Numbered from the stretch's first letter, positions 53,864 through 63,858 are shown. The stretch is 64,000 nucleotides of DNA from Mucilaginibacter sp. SJ (GCF_028993635.1 NZ_CP118631.1:2914001-2978000), one strand, 5' to 3'. Numbers and translations: made by a program. The notes: generated by a model from the letters alone, not told the origin.

Positions 53864-54220
53864 TTATTTGATTACGCCATCTTTGGCGCAAGGTTTACCG
53901 CATTTCCACTCTACCCTTGCAGGGCTCCAGATACCTAAGGTTACAACAGTAAGCAAGGAATAACCAAAATTATTCTTCACCGTAACTTCGGCCATACCAT
54001 TGGAGCCAAGGGAATCACATATAGGAGTAACGATTCGCTTGGGGCTTTGGATAGCCCCCCAAAAAAAGAAGTTTACATTCTGGTGCGATACCTCTGACCC
54101 AGCCTGCGCCTTTGTTTCGACACGGGCAGTGTAACAACTGCACAGCATTAATGAGATTAAAACAGCAGGGATAAGCTTCCTGTAAAAATACAGGGGCCTG
54201 TTCAAACGTGATGGCAACAT
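53864..54220 (-). CDS. Bor-like small lipoprotein
   Basis: 118 residues from ATG 54220. Lipobox SLMLCSC gives a lipid-anchored Cys near residue 29. The mature part, with SHQNVNFFFWGAIQSPKRI, a Cys in VTPICDSLG, NNFGYSLLTVVTLGIWSP and a final RVEWKC, follows the layout of the phage lambda Bor family (HHFF...GFITLGIYTP...C). Bor is an outer-membrane lipoprotein linked to serum resistance in E. coli; here it is chromosomal with no phage around. It precedes the FAD oxidase by 6 bases, so they share a transcript, though no functional link is known. Confidence 0.6.
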   Translation of the reverse strand: MLPSRLNRPLYFYRKLIPAVLISLMLCSCYTARVETKAQAGSEVSHQNVNFFFWGAIQSPKRIVTPICDSLGSNGMAEVTVKNNFGYSLLTVVTLGIWSPARVEWKCGKPCAKDGVIK

Positions 54221-54351
54221 ATTGTAAGTATTTGGGAAATTTCCTAAAACACAATAAAGTAAATCCAAATACTTGATTTTCAAGCAAGTAAAAACACGTT
54301 TATTGAATACGTACTTTTACGTCATTTATTTGATTAATGAAAAGAAGGGGC

Positions 54352-55467
54352 TTATCTTATTGATTTGTACAATCCCAGATGCTTTGGCTTGGTTAAAACA
54401 ATATGCCATAAATGGTTTTTTCTTGAGCGGAAGGATGCAGCGCTTGCACTAAGATAGTAGCGCCACATGCGGTAAAAAGTATCACCATATTTAGCATTAA
54501 GCTGCGGCCAGCTTTGCTCAAATTTTTTACGCCACTCCATACAGGTTCGGTCGTAATATATGCCGAAGTTATGCCAATCTTCCAAAATAAATAAGCCCTG
54601 CCATGCTGTTGAGAGCTGTGCTGCCGATGGCAGCATACCATTCGGAAATATGTATTTTGCAATCCAGGGATCGGTAACTTTAGTTGAGTAATTACCGCCT
54701 ATGGTATGAAGCAGGCAAATACCGTCATCTGCTAAATTTTCGTTTACCCTTTCCATAAAGATGCGATAATTACGATAGCCAACATGTTCAAGCATCCCGA
54801 CAGAAACTATCCTGTCGAATTTTTCATGTACATCGCGATAATCCTGCACCCTGATCTCCACAGGTAAACCTTTGTTAATCTCCTTTGCAATAATGGCCTG
54901 CTCTTCTGAAAGGGTTACACCAATTCCTTTTACGCCATACTTTTCGGCTGCATATTGAAGAAGACCGCCCCATCCGCAGCCTATATCAAGCAAGCTCATG
55001 CCGGGTTCCAATTTTAGTTTGCGGCAAATCAGATCAAGCTTAGCTTCCTGGGCCTCATCCAATGTTTGTGCAGTTTCCCAATAGGCACAGGAGTATATCA
55101 TCCGCTTATCAAGCATCAACTCAAAAAGGTCGTTGCCAATATCATAATGTTTATGTGCAACCTCCTTAGCCTTTGATTTGGTTTGCTGATTACTAAATTT
55201 TGCCTTGAGAAAGTATTTAAGCGTATTTAAGTCGCGCGGGATCATTTTATCAACCCGGTGATACTGGACGCGGAAAAAGAATTCGTCAAGCGCTTCACAA
55301 TCCCACCAGCCTTCCATGTAGGCTTCCCCAAAACCCAAGGACCCTCCTGCCAGCACACGATCATACAATTTAGGATTGTGTACCTGTAAGTCCCATGGGT
55401 TATTGCCATTCACGGTAATACCACCTGAAGCAAACATATTTGTAACAATCTCTTTTGATGATCCCAT
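54352..55467 (-). CDS. cfa: Cyclopropane-fatty-acyl-phospholipid synthase (CFA family)
   Basis: 371 residues. N-terminal lipid-handling part (LGFGEAYMEGWWDCEALDEFFF), the family motif HYDIGNDLFELMLDKRMIYSCAYW, SAM-binding LLDIGCGWGGLLQYAAEKYG, and YRDVHEKFDRIVSVGMLEHVG with the catalytic-region Glu. The C-terminal YYDRTCMEWRKKFEQ and FYRMWRYYLSASAASFR also fit. It methylenates double bonds of membrane phospholipid acyl chains using S-adenosylmethionine, usually in stationary phase or stress. Length is normal. It stands alone. Confidence 0.9.
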   Translation of the reverse strand: MGSSKEIVTNMFASGGITVNGNNPWDLQVHNPKLYDRVLAGGSLGFGEAYMEGWWDCEALDEFFFRVQYHRVDKMIPRDLNTLKYFLKAKFSNQQTKSKAKEVAHKHYDIGNDLFELMLDKRMIYSCAYWETAQTLDEAQEAKLDLICRKLKLEPGMSLLDIGCGWGGLLQYAAEKYGVKGIGVTLSEEQAIIAKEINKGLPVEIRVQDYRDVHEKFDRIVSVGMLEHVGYRNYRIFMERVNENLADDGICLLHTIGGNYSTKVTDPWIAKYIFPNGMLPSAAQLSTAWQGLFILEDWHNFGIYYDRTCMEWRKKFEQSWPQLNAKYGDTFYRMWRYYLSASAASFRSRKNHLWHIVLTKPKHLGLYKSIR

Positions 55468-55577
55468 AGCTTTTTCCGGTTTATGCGGTGATAAAGATAT
55501 TCTTTTTGCGGAAAAACGGGAACAATTGCTAACATAGTACTTGCCGCGGGTTGAGTGCGGTTTGCACTGCTACACTA

Positions 55578-55645
55578 CTGCCGCGGGTTTAGCGCAGCGT
55601 AACCCGTGGTGTAACATGATTTAAGCTTCCAGCTTAAATCATGTT
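55578..55645. repeat. REP-like element left of the RAYT relic
   Basis: CTGCCGCGGGTTTAGCGCAG and CGTAACCCGTGGTGTAA, then a small stem of ATTTAAGC...GCTTAAAT. An inverted near-copy lies at 56226-56286, on the far side of the decayed transposase. A partial third copy (CTTGCCGCGGGTTGAG) lies just to the left at about 55543. Confidence 0.7.
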
Positions 55646-55650
55646 ATAAA

Positions 55651-56199
55651 TCAACACATCAATTCAATATCAATCAAGCCTTTATCATCCGCATAATCCC
55701 TGGCACTACTATAAAGAAAATGTTCTGGCTTATCAACCCAACCTGCGATAACAGGATTATTATGCAGGTAATGGAGTTTTTGATCAATCATTTTATCACC
55801 AAACAATTCTATAGGATGGTTCCCTGCCTGCCAAAATTGAAAATACTCGTTACCCGGATTATTCCGGTCTTCGCGTTCAAAGAACCAAAGCAACCAATCG
55901 CGCCTGCTTTCCTGTAAGTTTCCCTGAATCGCTTTTAAAATGGTTTTGGAAGTATGCCTTTTAATGTCCCTTAAAATATCCTGCATTGGCTTATCATTGT
56001 TCCAATAATTAAATGCACATGATTGCTCATGATAACCCATGCGTATAATTTAAGGCCTTTGTTTTTGATACAGTATTTGAGGCTTTCAACAAGGATATCC
56101 CTGTATTCAATTTCTTGTAAATACATCTATCCATTTAACAACGGTAAAGGTTACAAAATAAGGAAACTCCTGGTTGTGGAATTTATAGTTGCGGCTCAT
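55651..56199 (-). pseudogene. Decayed REP-associated tyrosine transposase (RAYT, Y1/HUH type)
   Basis: A full RAYT can be read only through two frame changes. From ATG 56199: MSRNYKFHNQEFPYFVTFTV..., stop TGA near 56110. One base over: NEYRDILVESLKYCIKNK, LYAWVIMSNHVHLII with the HUH metal-binding H-x-H. Then one base off again at about 55997-56002 into NDKPMQDILRDIKRHTSK, ending KLHYLHNNPVIAGWVDKPEHFLYSSARDY, the usual RAYT tail with its tyrosine region. One extra and one missing base account for the breaks. RAYTs mobilise REP palindromes rather than themselves; the flanking REP copies fit. The enzyme here is inactive as written. Confidence 0.75.
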
Positions 56200-56225
56200 C
56201 AATTTAGGTTAGGTTGTTAGTGTTA

Positions 56226-56286
56226 TTTAAGCTGAAAGCTTAAATGATATTACACCACGGGTTACGCTGCGCTAAACCCGCGGCAG
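56226..56286. repeat. REP-like element right of the RAYT relic
   Basis: Inverted near-copy of the element at 55578-55645: TTTAAGCTGAAAGCTTAAAT then TTACACCACGGGTTACGCTG and CGCTAAACCCGCGGCAG. It abuts the recA terminator. Confidence 0.7.
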
Positions 56287-56296
56287 TTTATATTTT

Positions 56297-56332
56297 ACAA
56301 CAAAAGCCTTCCGCATAGAAGGCTTTTGTTGT
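56297..56332 (-). terminator. Terminator of recA
   Basis: Perfect 15-bp stem ACAACAAAAGCCTTC (56297-56311) and GAAGGCTTTTGTTGT (56318-56332) with a 6-base loop, about 50 bases 3' of the recA stop. Confidence 0.85.
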
Positions 56333-56382
56333 ATTAGTTTAGTTTATCAGTGAAATCACACAATCAATCAGTATAATCCCAA

Positions 56383-57405
56383 TTATACTTCTTCCATGCT
56401 TTCGCCGGTTACCGTTTCTTTGATCTTATTTTCCAACTCTTCCTGTAGCTCGGGGTTATCAAGGATCAGTTGTTTAACAGCATCGCGGCCCTGGCCTAAA
56501 CGGGTTTCACCATAACTAAACCATGAACCTGCTTTTTTGATGATGTTATATTCAACACCCAGGTCAATGATCTCACCGGCCTTTGAAATACCTTCGCCAA
56601 ACATGATATCAAACTCGGCAACACGGAACGGAGGGGCAACTTTATTCTTAACGATCTTAACCTTTACGCGGTTACCGGAAACCTCATCGGTGTCTTTAAT
56701 TTGGGAGATACGGCGTACATCCAAACGTACCGAAGCATAAAATTTCAATGCATTACCACCGGTAGTGGTTTCAGGGTTACCAAACATAACACCGATCTTA
56801 TCGCGCAGCTGGTTAATAAAGATACAGCAGCATCCTGTTTTGCTGATAGTGCCGGTTAGCTTACGTAATGCCTGTGACATTAAACGTGCATGCAGGCCCA
56901 TTTTTGAATCGCCCATTTCGCCTTCTATCTCGGCTTTAGGAACCAATGCCGCAACAGAGTCGATAACCAAAATATCAATAGCGCCCGAACGGATCAGGTT
57001 ATCGGCAATTTCCAGTGCCTGTTCACCATTATCAGGCTGGGAGATCAGCAGGTTTTCAACATCCACGCCTAATTTCTTGGCATAAAAACGATCGAAAGCA
57101 TGCTCCGCATCAATAAAGGCGGCAATACCACCGTTCTTTTGCGATTCGGCAATGGCATGGATAGCCAAAGTTGTTTTACCTGACGATTCAGGCCCGTAGA
57201 TCTCAATGATCCTTCCTTTAGGCAAACCGTTAACTCCCAAAGCAATATCAAGCCCTAATGAGCCGGTTGATATAACTTCAGTTTGTTCAACTACGGATTC
57301 GCCCAATTTCATGATGGTACCTTTACCGTATGATTTTTCCAGCTTATCTAACGTAAGCTGTAATGCCTTCAATTTATCAGCGCTATTTTTATCTATGTTA
57401 GCCAT
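56383..57405 (-). CDS. recA: Recombinase A
   Basis: 340 residues. Walker [10 protein letters not shown] at 71-79, FIDAEHAFD, Walker B region [13 protein letters not shown], the loop-2/ATP-sensing stretch [32 protein letters not shown], and the polymer-interface opening [21 protein letters not shown]. It forms nucleoprotein filaments on single-stranded DNA, promotes strand exchange and stimulates LexA self-cleavage. The C-terminal acidic tail is short. A TATATTTG element lies 17 bases upstream; I see no SOS box of a recognisable kind. It is also the enzyme through which the toxin cassettes in this window would most plausibly recombine. Confidence 0.97.
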   Translation of the reverse strand: MANIDKNSADKLKALQLTLDKLEKSYGKGTIMKLGESVVEQTEVISTGSLGLDIALGVNGLPKGRIIEIYGPESSGKTTLAIHAIAESQKNGGIAAFIDAEHAFDRFYAKKLGVDVENLLISQPDNGEQALEIADNLIRSGAIDILVIDSVAALVPKAEIEGEMGDSKMGLHARLMSQALRKLTGTISKTGCCCIFINQLRDKIGVMFGNPETTTGGNALKFYASVRLDVRRISQIKDTDEVSGNRVKVKIVKNKVAPPFRVAEFDIMFGEGISKAGEIIDLGVEYNIIKKAGSWFSYGETRLGQGRDAVKQLILDNPELQEELENKIKETVTGESMEEV

Positions 57406-57422
57406 CGTATTAATTTCTTCAA

Positions 57423-57430
57423 CAAATATA
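57423..57430 (-). promoter_or_regulatory. -7 element upstream of recA
   Basis: TATATTTG on the minus strand fits TAnnTTTG, predicting a start near 57417 and a leader of about 12 bases. The -33 part is weak in this T-rich stretch. Confidence 0.35.
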
Positions 57431-57561
57431 ATTACATTTTTTAAAAATACTAATTTTTTTAGTAATTTATTTTTTATGTGAATGGTTCATTAAGTGAGTA
57501 GTTAATTAGGTTAGTATTGGCGAAGATAAGCAACTATTCACTTAATCAACTACCCACCTAA

Positions 57562-58320
57562 TCAACCTTTATCCACACTTCTCTTCTTCAATTCCTTACC
57601 TATAATATTAAGGGCCTTTTTCTTTTTAGCTTCTTTGGCCTTCTTAAGTTTTGCAGCTTCAAGCCTTTGCAGCGCGGCTTCTGTATTATTGCGCTCATAA
57701 TAGCGACAAAACCACGTTAGCGGACAAATATCGCATTTAGGGCTGCGCGCCAAACAAATATAGCGCCCATGCAATATAAGCCAGTGATGTGCAACACCTA
57801 TATATTCTTTAGGGATATTTTGGACCAGCTGCCTTTCAACCGCCAGCGGGGTACGGGCATTATTGGTTAAGCCAATGCGGTTGGCCACCCTAAAAACATG
57901 CGTATCAACAGCCATGGCTGGTTCTTCAAAAATAACCGAAGCGATCACATTGGCTGTTTTACGGCCTACACCTGGTAATTTTTGCAGGTTTTCGATCCCG
58001 GAAGGTACTTCGCCGTCAAAAACTTCCATGAGCATTTTGCCCATGCCTACCAAATGTTTGGCTTTATTATTAGGATAACTTACAGACCGGATATATGCAA
58101 AAACTTCGTCGGATGTTGCGGCAGCCAGGTCTTGCGGAGTAGGAAAACGCTCAAACAGTGCAGGCGTTACCTGGTTAATCCGTTTATCAGTACACTGTGC
58201 CGAAAGTATAACGGCCACCAATAACTGAAATGGGTTATTATAGTGCAGCTCAGTAACCGGGTTAGGCTGGTTTTTAGAAAAATAATCAACAAAATAGCGA
58301 TAGCGTTCGGCTTTTAACAT
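57562..58320 (-). CDS. nth: Endonuclease III (DNA glycosylase/AP lyase)
   Basis: 252 residues. Helix-hairpin-helix LPGVGRKTANV at 115-125 with catalytic Lys121, catalytic Asp139 in MAVDTHVFRVANR, and the [4Fe-4S] cysteines C189-x6-C196-x2-C199-x5-C205. It removes oxidised pyrimidines and nicks the abasic site in base-excision repair. It is about 40 residues longer than E. coli Nth because of a Lys/Ala-rich tail after the cluster (KLKKAKEAKKKKALNIIG). It stands alone, flanked on the 5' side by dispersed ATCATGGTTC-type repeats. Confidence 0.93.
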   Translation of the reverse strand: MLKAERYRYFVDYFSKNQPNPVTELHYNNPFQLLVAVILSAQCTDKRINQVTPALFERFPTPQDLAAATSDEVFAYIRSVSYPNNKAKHLVGMGKMLMEVFDGEVPSGIENLQKLPGVGRKTANVIASVIFEEPAMAVDTHVFRVANRIGLTNNARTPLAVERQLVQNIPKEYIGVAHHWLILHGRYICLARSPKCDICPLTWFCRYYERNNTEAALQRLEAAKLKKAKEAKKKKALNIIGKELKKRSVDKG

Positions 58321-58324
58321 TTTT

Positions 58325-58453
58325 AGTTCATGGTTGATAGTTCATGGATCATGGTTCAAGCACCCAGCTTAACGCAATGGCGATCCTGTCCAAAAGTATA
58401 GATATTCACAACAATAAAAAACCATGAACTATGATCCATCAACCATAAGCCAT
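58325..58453. repeat. Inverted pair of ATGGTTCATGG-type words
   Basis: GTTCATGGTTGATAGTTCAT and GATCATGGTTC near 58327-58358 face ACCATGAACTATGATCCATC and AACCATAAGCC near 58423-58453. A related pair lies at 60022-60117. Low-complexity, dispersed, non-coding. Confidence 0.5.
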
Positions 58454-58566
58454 CTTAAAATAGAAAGGTTCATAAATCACTTATTGGGTTTGGGTTTTTC
58501 GATTCGCATCGGTAACCTTTTCAACAATCATGATCTATGAACCAGTGGGGGAATCCGCAATAAATA

Positions 58567-58761
58567 CTAACGTAAGCTTTTTGAATAATCCAGGATCTGG
58601 TGTATAGTTTGCACTTTGGGTTTCCTGATCAGCAGGTCCAAATCAGCACGAATTGAATTGTAAAAAATCACTTCGTCGGCGTCCAGATTTTCTTGTGCGT
58701 TCCTGTTCATTTCAGCTTCGTTAGCTAATGCATTTAACGTTTTTGTAAAGGTTTCATCCAT
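58567..58761 (-). CDS. Small conserved helical protein of unknown function
   Basis: 64 residues, acidic at the front (MDETFTKTLNALANEAEMNR) and basic toward the end (IRKPKVQTIHQILDYSKSLR), predicted all-helical and cytoplasmic. The frame has codon use like its neighbours, and the ALANEAE and IHQILDYSKSL words are of the kind conserved in Sphingobacteriaceae small proteins, but I know no function. It lies between nth and the ECF sigma factor with a terminator after the sigma gene on the right, so it has its own promoter. Confidence 0.5.
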   Translation of the reverse strand: MDETFTKTLNALANEAEMNRNAQENLDADEVIFYNSIRADLDLLIRKPKVQTIHQILDYSKSLR

Positions 58762-58952
58762 AAGCTTATTTTACTATAATTTTTATATGGTTTATAACGG
58801 TGGCTTAAAGATAATATTTTGTTAAATGAAAATTAAATGAAATTTTTATTTAAAGAAATTAGCCGCCGGAAGCTATGAATTACGTTATTGCAACAGTAAA
58901 TAACTTTATATCAGCAACTAATGAAACAATATCAGAATTTTATACAAAAAAT

Positions 58953-59004
58953 AAGGTTAGAATATTATTATCCGGTTTAACCTAAACAATAATATCCTAA
59001 CCTT
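58953..59004 (-). terminator. Terminator of the ECF sigma gene
   Basis: AAGGTTAGAATATTATT (58953-58969) pairs with AATAATATCCTAACCTT (58988-59004) with a single mismatch and an 18-base loop, about 28 bases after the sigma stop. Confidence 0.75.
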
Positions 59005-59031
59005 TTATCGCTAATCTCTTATACTAAAAAG

Positions 59032-59616
59032 CTAATTTTTCAGGCTTAGCTCTTTGCTCTGCATCATTTTGCGGAGGTTATTAAGGGCATAGCGCATACG
59101 GCCAAGAGCGGTATTGATACTAACATCGGTAATATCGGCAATCTCTTTAAAACTCATATCGCCAAAGTGGCGCATAATGAGCACCTCCTTTTGTTCGGAT
59201 GGAAGCAGTTGGATCAGTGCTTTAAGATCCTTATGGGTTTGATCCCTAACCATTTTATCCTCGGTACTTTCATCATAATTACCAAGCACTTCAAAAATAT
59301 CGAAATCATCGCCATTGCTGATCATAGGCGCACGTTTTTCACGGCGGAAATGGTCAATCACCAGGTTATGTGCAATACGGGTTACCCAGGGCAAAAATTT
59401 ACCTTCTTCATTATATTTACCGGCTTTAAGTGTGTTAATCACCTTTATAAATGCATCCTGAAAAATATCTTCGGCAAGGTATTCGTCTTTTACCAGCAGG
59501 TAAATTGAGGTATATATTTTTGATTGGTAACGCCTTATCAATTCTACTAAACCGGCTTCGTCGCCGGCTACATATAGATGGATTAGATCCTGATCACTCT
59601 TCAATTGAAAATCCAT
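59032..59616 (-). CDS. ECF-type RNA polymerase sigma factor (sigma-70 family)
   Basis: 194 residues. Region 2 has LVKDEYLAEDIFQDAFIKVINTL (promoter -10 recognition and core binding, at about 40-62) and FLPWVTRIAHNLVIDHFRREKR; region 4 has LIQLLPSEQKEVLIMRHFGDMSFKEIADI and the helix-turn-helix ISINTALGRMRYALNNLRK-like stretch SINTALGRMRYALNNLRKMM. There is no region 1 or 3. No anti-sigma gene adjoins, which is unusual for SusCD-linked ECF factors, so it is probably a general regulator. It is divergent from uvrA across a 510-base gap. Confidence 0.9.
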   Translation of the reverse strand: MDFQLKSDQDLIHLYVAGDEAGLVELIRRYQSKIYTSIYLLVKDEYLAEDIFQDAFIKVINTLKAGKYNEEGKFLPWVTRIAHNLVIDHFRREKRAPMISNGDDFDIFEVLGNYDESTEDKMVRDQTHKDLKALIQLLPSEQKEVLIMRHFGDMSFKEIADITDVSINTALGRMRYALNNLRKMMQSKELSLKN

Positions 59617-60126
59617 AGAAAGTACTACTTAAAACTTAATTTTTAGTTAAAACCTTTTAAAGTAAAGTATATTCTATAGCGTGCTCCTTAGGGGTTAAAG
59701 ATTTGTTTGTTCAAATAAAATAAATTATTGGTAAAAAAACAAATAAAATTTTTTTTTTTGCGTCCTACTTTACTATTAATCGGTATAATTACCTATAAAA
59801 CCATCATTTATTTGGCACACTTCCGTTAGACTTATTTTTAATACCGAAGGTTTAATCATTCGCCAAAATAAATTTTTTAAAAAGTAGTTGTTAAAACAAC
59901 ATTAAGTTTTAAAAAGTCAGCAAACTGTAAACTCCAATATTTCACGCAGTTTAATCCAATAAACAATTAAAACCCATTTGGATTCTGCTAAATTTTTTAG
60001 GATTTTTGCATTCGCAAAAAGTTCATGGTTAATAGATCATGGTTCATGGTATAAATTTTGCGCCACTAACCTGCAAAGCGTCCTACTATGATCCATCAAC
60101 CATCAACTATGAACTAATTCAATAGA
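59617..60126. other. Divergent intergenic region between the sigma gene and uvrA
   Basis: 510 bases, strongly AT-rich with an 11-base T run near 59749, no gene. The two divergent promoters must lie here. A near-match (TAAATTTTG at 60052-60060) is a candidate for uvrA but has one base too many, and TTTATTTG-like words face the sigma gene. The right part (60022-60117) carries ATGGTTCATGG-type words in inverted order, like those at 58325. Confidence 0.45.
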
Positions 60127-63015
60127 ATGAGTAAAGAAGCAGAAAAAGATCCGCAAAAACATATTATCATAAAAGGCGCAAGGGTACACAACCTTAAAAA
60201 CCTTGATGTGGCTATTCCCAAAAATAAACTGGTGGTAGTTACCGGCATGTCGGGTTCGGGCAAATCATCGCTCGCTTTCGATACTTTGTACGCCGAAGGC
60301 CAGCGCCGCTATGTGGAAAGCCTTTCATCATACGCCCGCCAGTTTTTGGGCCGTATGAACAAGCCCGATGTTGATTATATTAAAGGCATTGCACCGGCTA
60401 TAGCTATTGAGCAAAAGGTAATTACCTCAAACCCACGTTCAACTGTTGGTACTTCAACCGAGATCTACGATTATTTAAAACTGCTTTTCTCACGTATCGG
60501 TAAAACGATATCGCCCATATCAGGCAATATCGTAAAAAAAGACTCAGTGACCGATGTGGTTAACTTTGTGCTTTCATTGCCTAACGAAACCCAGGTAACC
60601 ATTCTTGCTCCATTGCACCCGCACAATAACCGGAGCCTTAAAGAGGAGCTTGCCGTATTGATGCAAAAAGGTTTTGTTCGCGTTGAATACAATGGCAAAC
60701 TTTCGCGTATCGAATCTTTATTAGAGGATGAAACAGTGGAGAACGTTCCTTTAATGGCGGCTGAACCAATTGTCGAGATCAAAAAAACAAAGGCAAAAAA
60801 GGGAGCTGCAGAAACTACCGAAATTGATCAGCAAATTGCAGTACGCATAGTTGTTGACCGCGTTACCAAGAATGAGGAAGACGAAACTATTAGCCGCTTA
60901 GGCGACTCCATACAGACTGCCTTTTTTGAAGGCAAGGGCGATTGTTTTGTTCGTTTCCAGGAACCTGACAACGATACCGAGCATGAGCGCTTTTTTTGCG
61001 ACCGTTTTGAGTTAGACGGATTGAAGTTTGAAGAGCCTACGCCAAACTTCTTCAGCTTTAATAATCCGTACGGTGCCTGCAAAAAGTGCGAAGGTTATGG
61101 CAAGGTGATCGGTATTGATGAAGACCTGGTTATCCCGGATAAAAGTAAATCTATTTATGAGGGAGCCATTGCGCCCTGGCGCGGCGAAAAAATGCGCGAA
61201 TGGAACGATGCGCTGGTAAGACATGCCTTAAAGTTCGACTTCCCTATCCACCGTCAATACAATCAACTAACCGAAAAAGAGCAGCGCCTGCTCTGGACCG
61301 GCAATAAGTTTTTCCGTGGTCTTGACGAGTTTTTCAAAGAAATGGAAGAACAAACGTATAAGATCCAGTACCGTGTTTTGCTGTCGCGATACAGGGGCAA
61401 AACTACCTGCCCGGAATGTAAGGGCAGCCGATTACGAATGGATGCCTCGTACGTAAAGATCAATAAAAAGTCGATAACCGATGTGGTACTGATGCCGCTG
61501 GATAAAGCCTTTGAATTTTTTAAATCGCTTGAACTCAGTGAAACTGAGGCCAAAATCGGCAAACGCTTGCTAATGGAAATAACCAACCGCCTCGGCTTTT
61601 TAAATGATGTGGGCTTGAGCTATTTAACGCTCAATCGTTTATCAAATACATTATCAGGCGGGGAGTCGCAGCGAATCAACCTCGCTACGTCATTGGGCAG
61701 CAGCCTGGTAGGTTCCGTGTATGTTTTGGATGAGCCAAGCATCGGTTTGCACCCGCGTGATACCCAAAGGCTGATCAGCGTATTAAAATCCCTCCGCGAT
61801 GTGGGTAACACCGTATTGGTTGTTGAGCATGAGGAAGAGATCATGAAAGCTGCCGATCATATTATTGATATTGGTCCGGAGGCCGGTACCCATGGCGGCG
61901 AGCTGATTTTTACCGGTACTTATAACGAAATTATAAAAGACGATAAAAGTCTCACCGGCAAATACCTGAGCGGCAGGGAAGAAATAGCTATCCCCGCAAG
62001 CCGCCGCAAATGGCACGATTTTATCGAAATAAAAGGCGCGCGCGAAAACAACCTGAAACATGTCACCGCCAAATTTCCGTTAGGCGTGCTTACTGTTGTT
62101 ACCGGCGTATCCGGCTCGGGCAAAACCAGTTTGGTAAAACGCATCCTTGCCCCGGCCGTTCAAAAGGCATTGGGCAATTATTCGGGCGAACAAACAGGCT
62201 CATATGATGCCATTGATGGCGATTACAGCAAAATTGAACAGATTGAACTGGTTGACCAAAACCCAATAGGCCGTTCATCGCGCTCAAACCCGGTTACTTA
62301 TGTTAAAGCCTGGGACGAGATCCGAAACCTGTACGCCGCTCAGCCGGCAGCAAAAGCTGCAGGGCTGAAACCTTCGGCGTTTTCATTTAACGTTGAAGGC
62401 GGCCGTTGCGATGTTTGCCAGGGTGAAGGTGAGGTTAAGATAGAGATGCAGTTTATGGCAGATATCTTTCTTACCTGCGAAACCTGCGGGGGCCATCGTT
62501 TTAAGCAGCATATTTTAGATATCCAATACAAAGAAAAAAACGTATCGGAGATCCTGAACATGACCATCGATGAGGCAGTTGAGTTTTTTGCCAAAGAGCC
62601 AAAGATCATCGCCAAAATAAAACCGCTGGTTGATGTTGGTTTGGGATATGTTCAGTTGGGGCAGTCGTCAAATACCTTGTCAGGTGGCGAGGCACAGCGT
62701 ATTAAGCTTGCATCGTTCCTGGTAAAAGGCAACAACACCAATAAAACGCTATTCATCTTTGACGAGCCTACCACCGGTTTGCACTTTGCTGATATTAAAA
62801 AACTGCTGAAATCATTTGATGCCCTGCTTGATCATGGCAATACCATCATTGTTATTGAGCATAACATGGATGTGATCAAATGTGCAGACTGGGTTATCGA
62901 TATTGGCCCGGAAGGCGGCGACCGCGGTGGTAAAGTAGTATTTGAAGGCGTTCCTGAAGACCTTCTAAAACAAAAAGACAGCTATACGGGCAAGTTTTTA
63001 AAAGAGCGGTTTTAA
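60127..63015 (+). CDS. uvrA: UvrABC excinuclease subunit A
   Basis: 962 residues. First ATPase: Walker [11 protein letters not shown] at 39-48, zinc finger [10 protein letters not shown]...CPECKGSRL, signature [11 protein letters not shown] and Walker [14 protein letters not shown]. Second ATPase: Walker [12 protein letters not shown], zinc finger [14 protein letters not shown]...[18 protein letters not shown] and [15 protein letters not shown]. The UvrB-binding and insertion domains lie between about 130 and 400; a Lys-rich insert ([14 protein letters not shown]) near 220-234 makes it slightly longer than E. coli UvrA. It detects bulky DNA lesions as a dimer and loads UvrB. It stands alone with a terminator. 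Confidence 0.96.
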   Translation: MSKEAEKDPQKHIIIKGARVHNLKNLDVAIPKNKLVVVTGMSGSGKSSLAFDTLYAEGQRRYVESLSSYARQFLGRMNKPDVDYIKGIAPAIAIEQKVITSNPRSTVGTSTEIYDYLKLLFSRIGKTISPISGNIVKKDSVTDVVNFVLSLPNETQVTILAPLHPHNNRSLKEELAVLMQKGFVRVEYNGKLSRIESLLEDETVENVPLMAAEPIVEIKKTKAKKGAAETTEIDQQIAVRIVVDRVTKNEEDETISRLGDSIQTAFFEGKGDCFVRFQEPDNDTEHERFFCDRFELDGLKFEEPTPNFFSFNNPYGACKKCEGYGKVIGIDEDLVIPDKSKSIYEGAIAPWRGEKMREWNDALVRHALKFDFPIHRQYNQLTEKEQRLLWTGNKFFRGLDEFFKEMEEQTYKIQYRVLLSRYRGKTTCPECKGSRLRMDASYVKINKKSITDVVLMPLDKAFEFFKSLELSETEAKIGKRLLMEITNRLGFLNDVGLSYLTLNRLSNTLSGGESQRINLATSLGSSLVGSVYVLDEPSIGLHPRDTQRLISVLKSLRDVGNTVLVVEHEEEIMKAADHIIDIGPEAGTHGGELIFTGTYNEIIKDDKSLTGKYLSGREEIAIPASRRKWHDFIEIKGARENNLKHVTAKFPLGVLTVVTGVSGSGKTSLVKRILAPAVQKALGNYSGEQTGSYDAIDGDYSKIEQIELVDQNPIGRSSRSNPVTYVKAWDEIRNLYAAQPAAKAAGLKPSAFSFNVEGGRCDVCQGEGEVKIEMQFMADIFLTCETCGGHRFKQHILDIQYKEKNVSEILNMTIDEAVEFFAKEPKIIAKIKPLVDVGLGYVQLGQSSNTLSGGEAQRIKLASFLVKGNNTNKTLFIFDEPTTGLHFADIKKLLKSFDALLDHGNTIIVIEHNMDVIKCADWVIDIGPEGGDRGGKVVFEGVPEDLLKQKDSYTGKFLKERF

Positions 63016-63016
63016 T

Positions 63017-63051
63017 TTAAAGTGCTCGTGTAATAAAACGGGCACTTTAAA
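63017..63051 (+). terminator. Terminator of uvrA
   Basis: TTTAAAGTGC (63017-63026) pairs with GCACTTTAAA (63042-63051), beginning 2 bases after the uvrA stop. Confidence 0.75.
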
Positions 63052-63256
63052 ATTTGCTTTATAAACATACTCCTACTTTAGGCCTTTCTCAACCAATGCC
63101 GGAATTGCCTTGAAAATCCCGGCCCAACTCTTTGAATATCAGCCTTGGTATTCCAAACGTGAATATTTATATTTACCTAAATCTTCCATACTTTTTTAAT
63201 CTGAAACATCCGTTTACAGCAATTAATTTTATTACTAATACCTAAATTTCATTATC

Positions 63257-63850
63257 ATGCCAGGTACAAAAGAATTTTATGATACTATCCGTGCGTCTGT
63301 ATTTAAAGGCCACATTTCACAAAGCCAGGTTGATGGCATCGAAGCAATTTTAAAAGCCGCAGCAGATGCCGGCGTTACCGATCAGCGTAAGGTAGCCTAC
63401 ATGTTAGGCACCGTTTACCATGAATGCGCAGGCACTATGCAGCCGATAAATGAATTTGGCAAAGGCAAAGGTCATCCCTATGGCGAAAAATTTAAAATGG
63501 GCGGGGGGCCTGGTCACCGTGTTCCTTATACAACGCCCGATCAGCTTTATTATGGCCGCGGTTTTGTACAATTAACCTGGTACGAGAACTATGACGCCAT
63601 GGGCAAGCATTTACACCTCGACCTGCTTAACCATCCCGAATTGGCGCTTCAACCTGATGTAGCTGCCAACATTATGATTGAAGGTATGACAAAAGGCATG
63701 TTTACCGGCGTTGGCTTAGGCAAATATTTTGACGCCACCCATGCCGACTGGATCAACGCCCGTCGTATTATTAACGGGAATGATCACGATGTGCTGATAG
63801 CAGGTTATGCCAAACATTTTTATAAGGGATTGACCGGTATTGATGCGTAA
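63257..63850 (+). CDS. GH19-like lysozyme/chitinase family protein
   Basis: 197 residues of the lysozyme-like superfamily. The catalytic-acid motif is VYHECAGTMQPINEFGKG (Glu56, with Glu66 as the possible second carboxylate), followed by YYGRGFVQLTWYENYDAMGK, the conserved GRG-QLTW word of GH19 enzymes. These cut the glycan of peptidoglycan or chitin. No signal peptide is seen, unlike most secreted lysozymes, so it may need a holin-like or T6SS-type exit, or act in lysis. No phage or spanin genes are near, so a stand-alone host gene is most likely. Confidence 0.75.
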   Translation: MPGTKEFYDTIRASVFKGHISQSQVDGIEAILKAAADAGVTDQRKVAYMLGTVYHECAGTMQPINEFGKGKGHPYGEKFKMGGGPGHRVPYTTPDQLYYGRGFVQLTWYENYDAMGKHLHLDLLNHPELALQPDVAANIMIEGMTKGMFTGVGLGKYFDATHADWINARRIINGNDHDVLIAGYAKHFYKGLTGIDA

Positions 63851-63858
63851 ATTGAGTA

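Noticed and set aside
53864..54220. Phage lambda lysogenic-conversion region around the Bor-like lipoprotein
   Set aside because: Bor homologues occur on chromosomes without phage, and both neighbours are ordinary metabolic genes.
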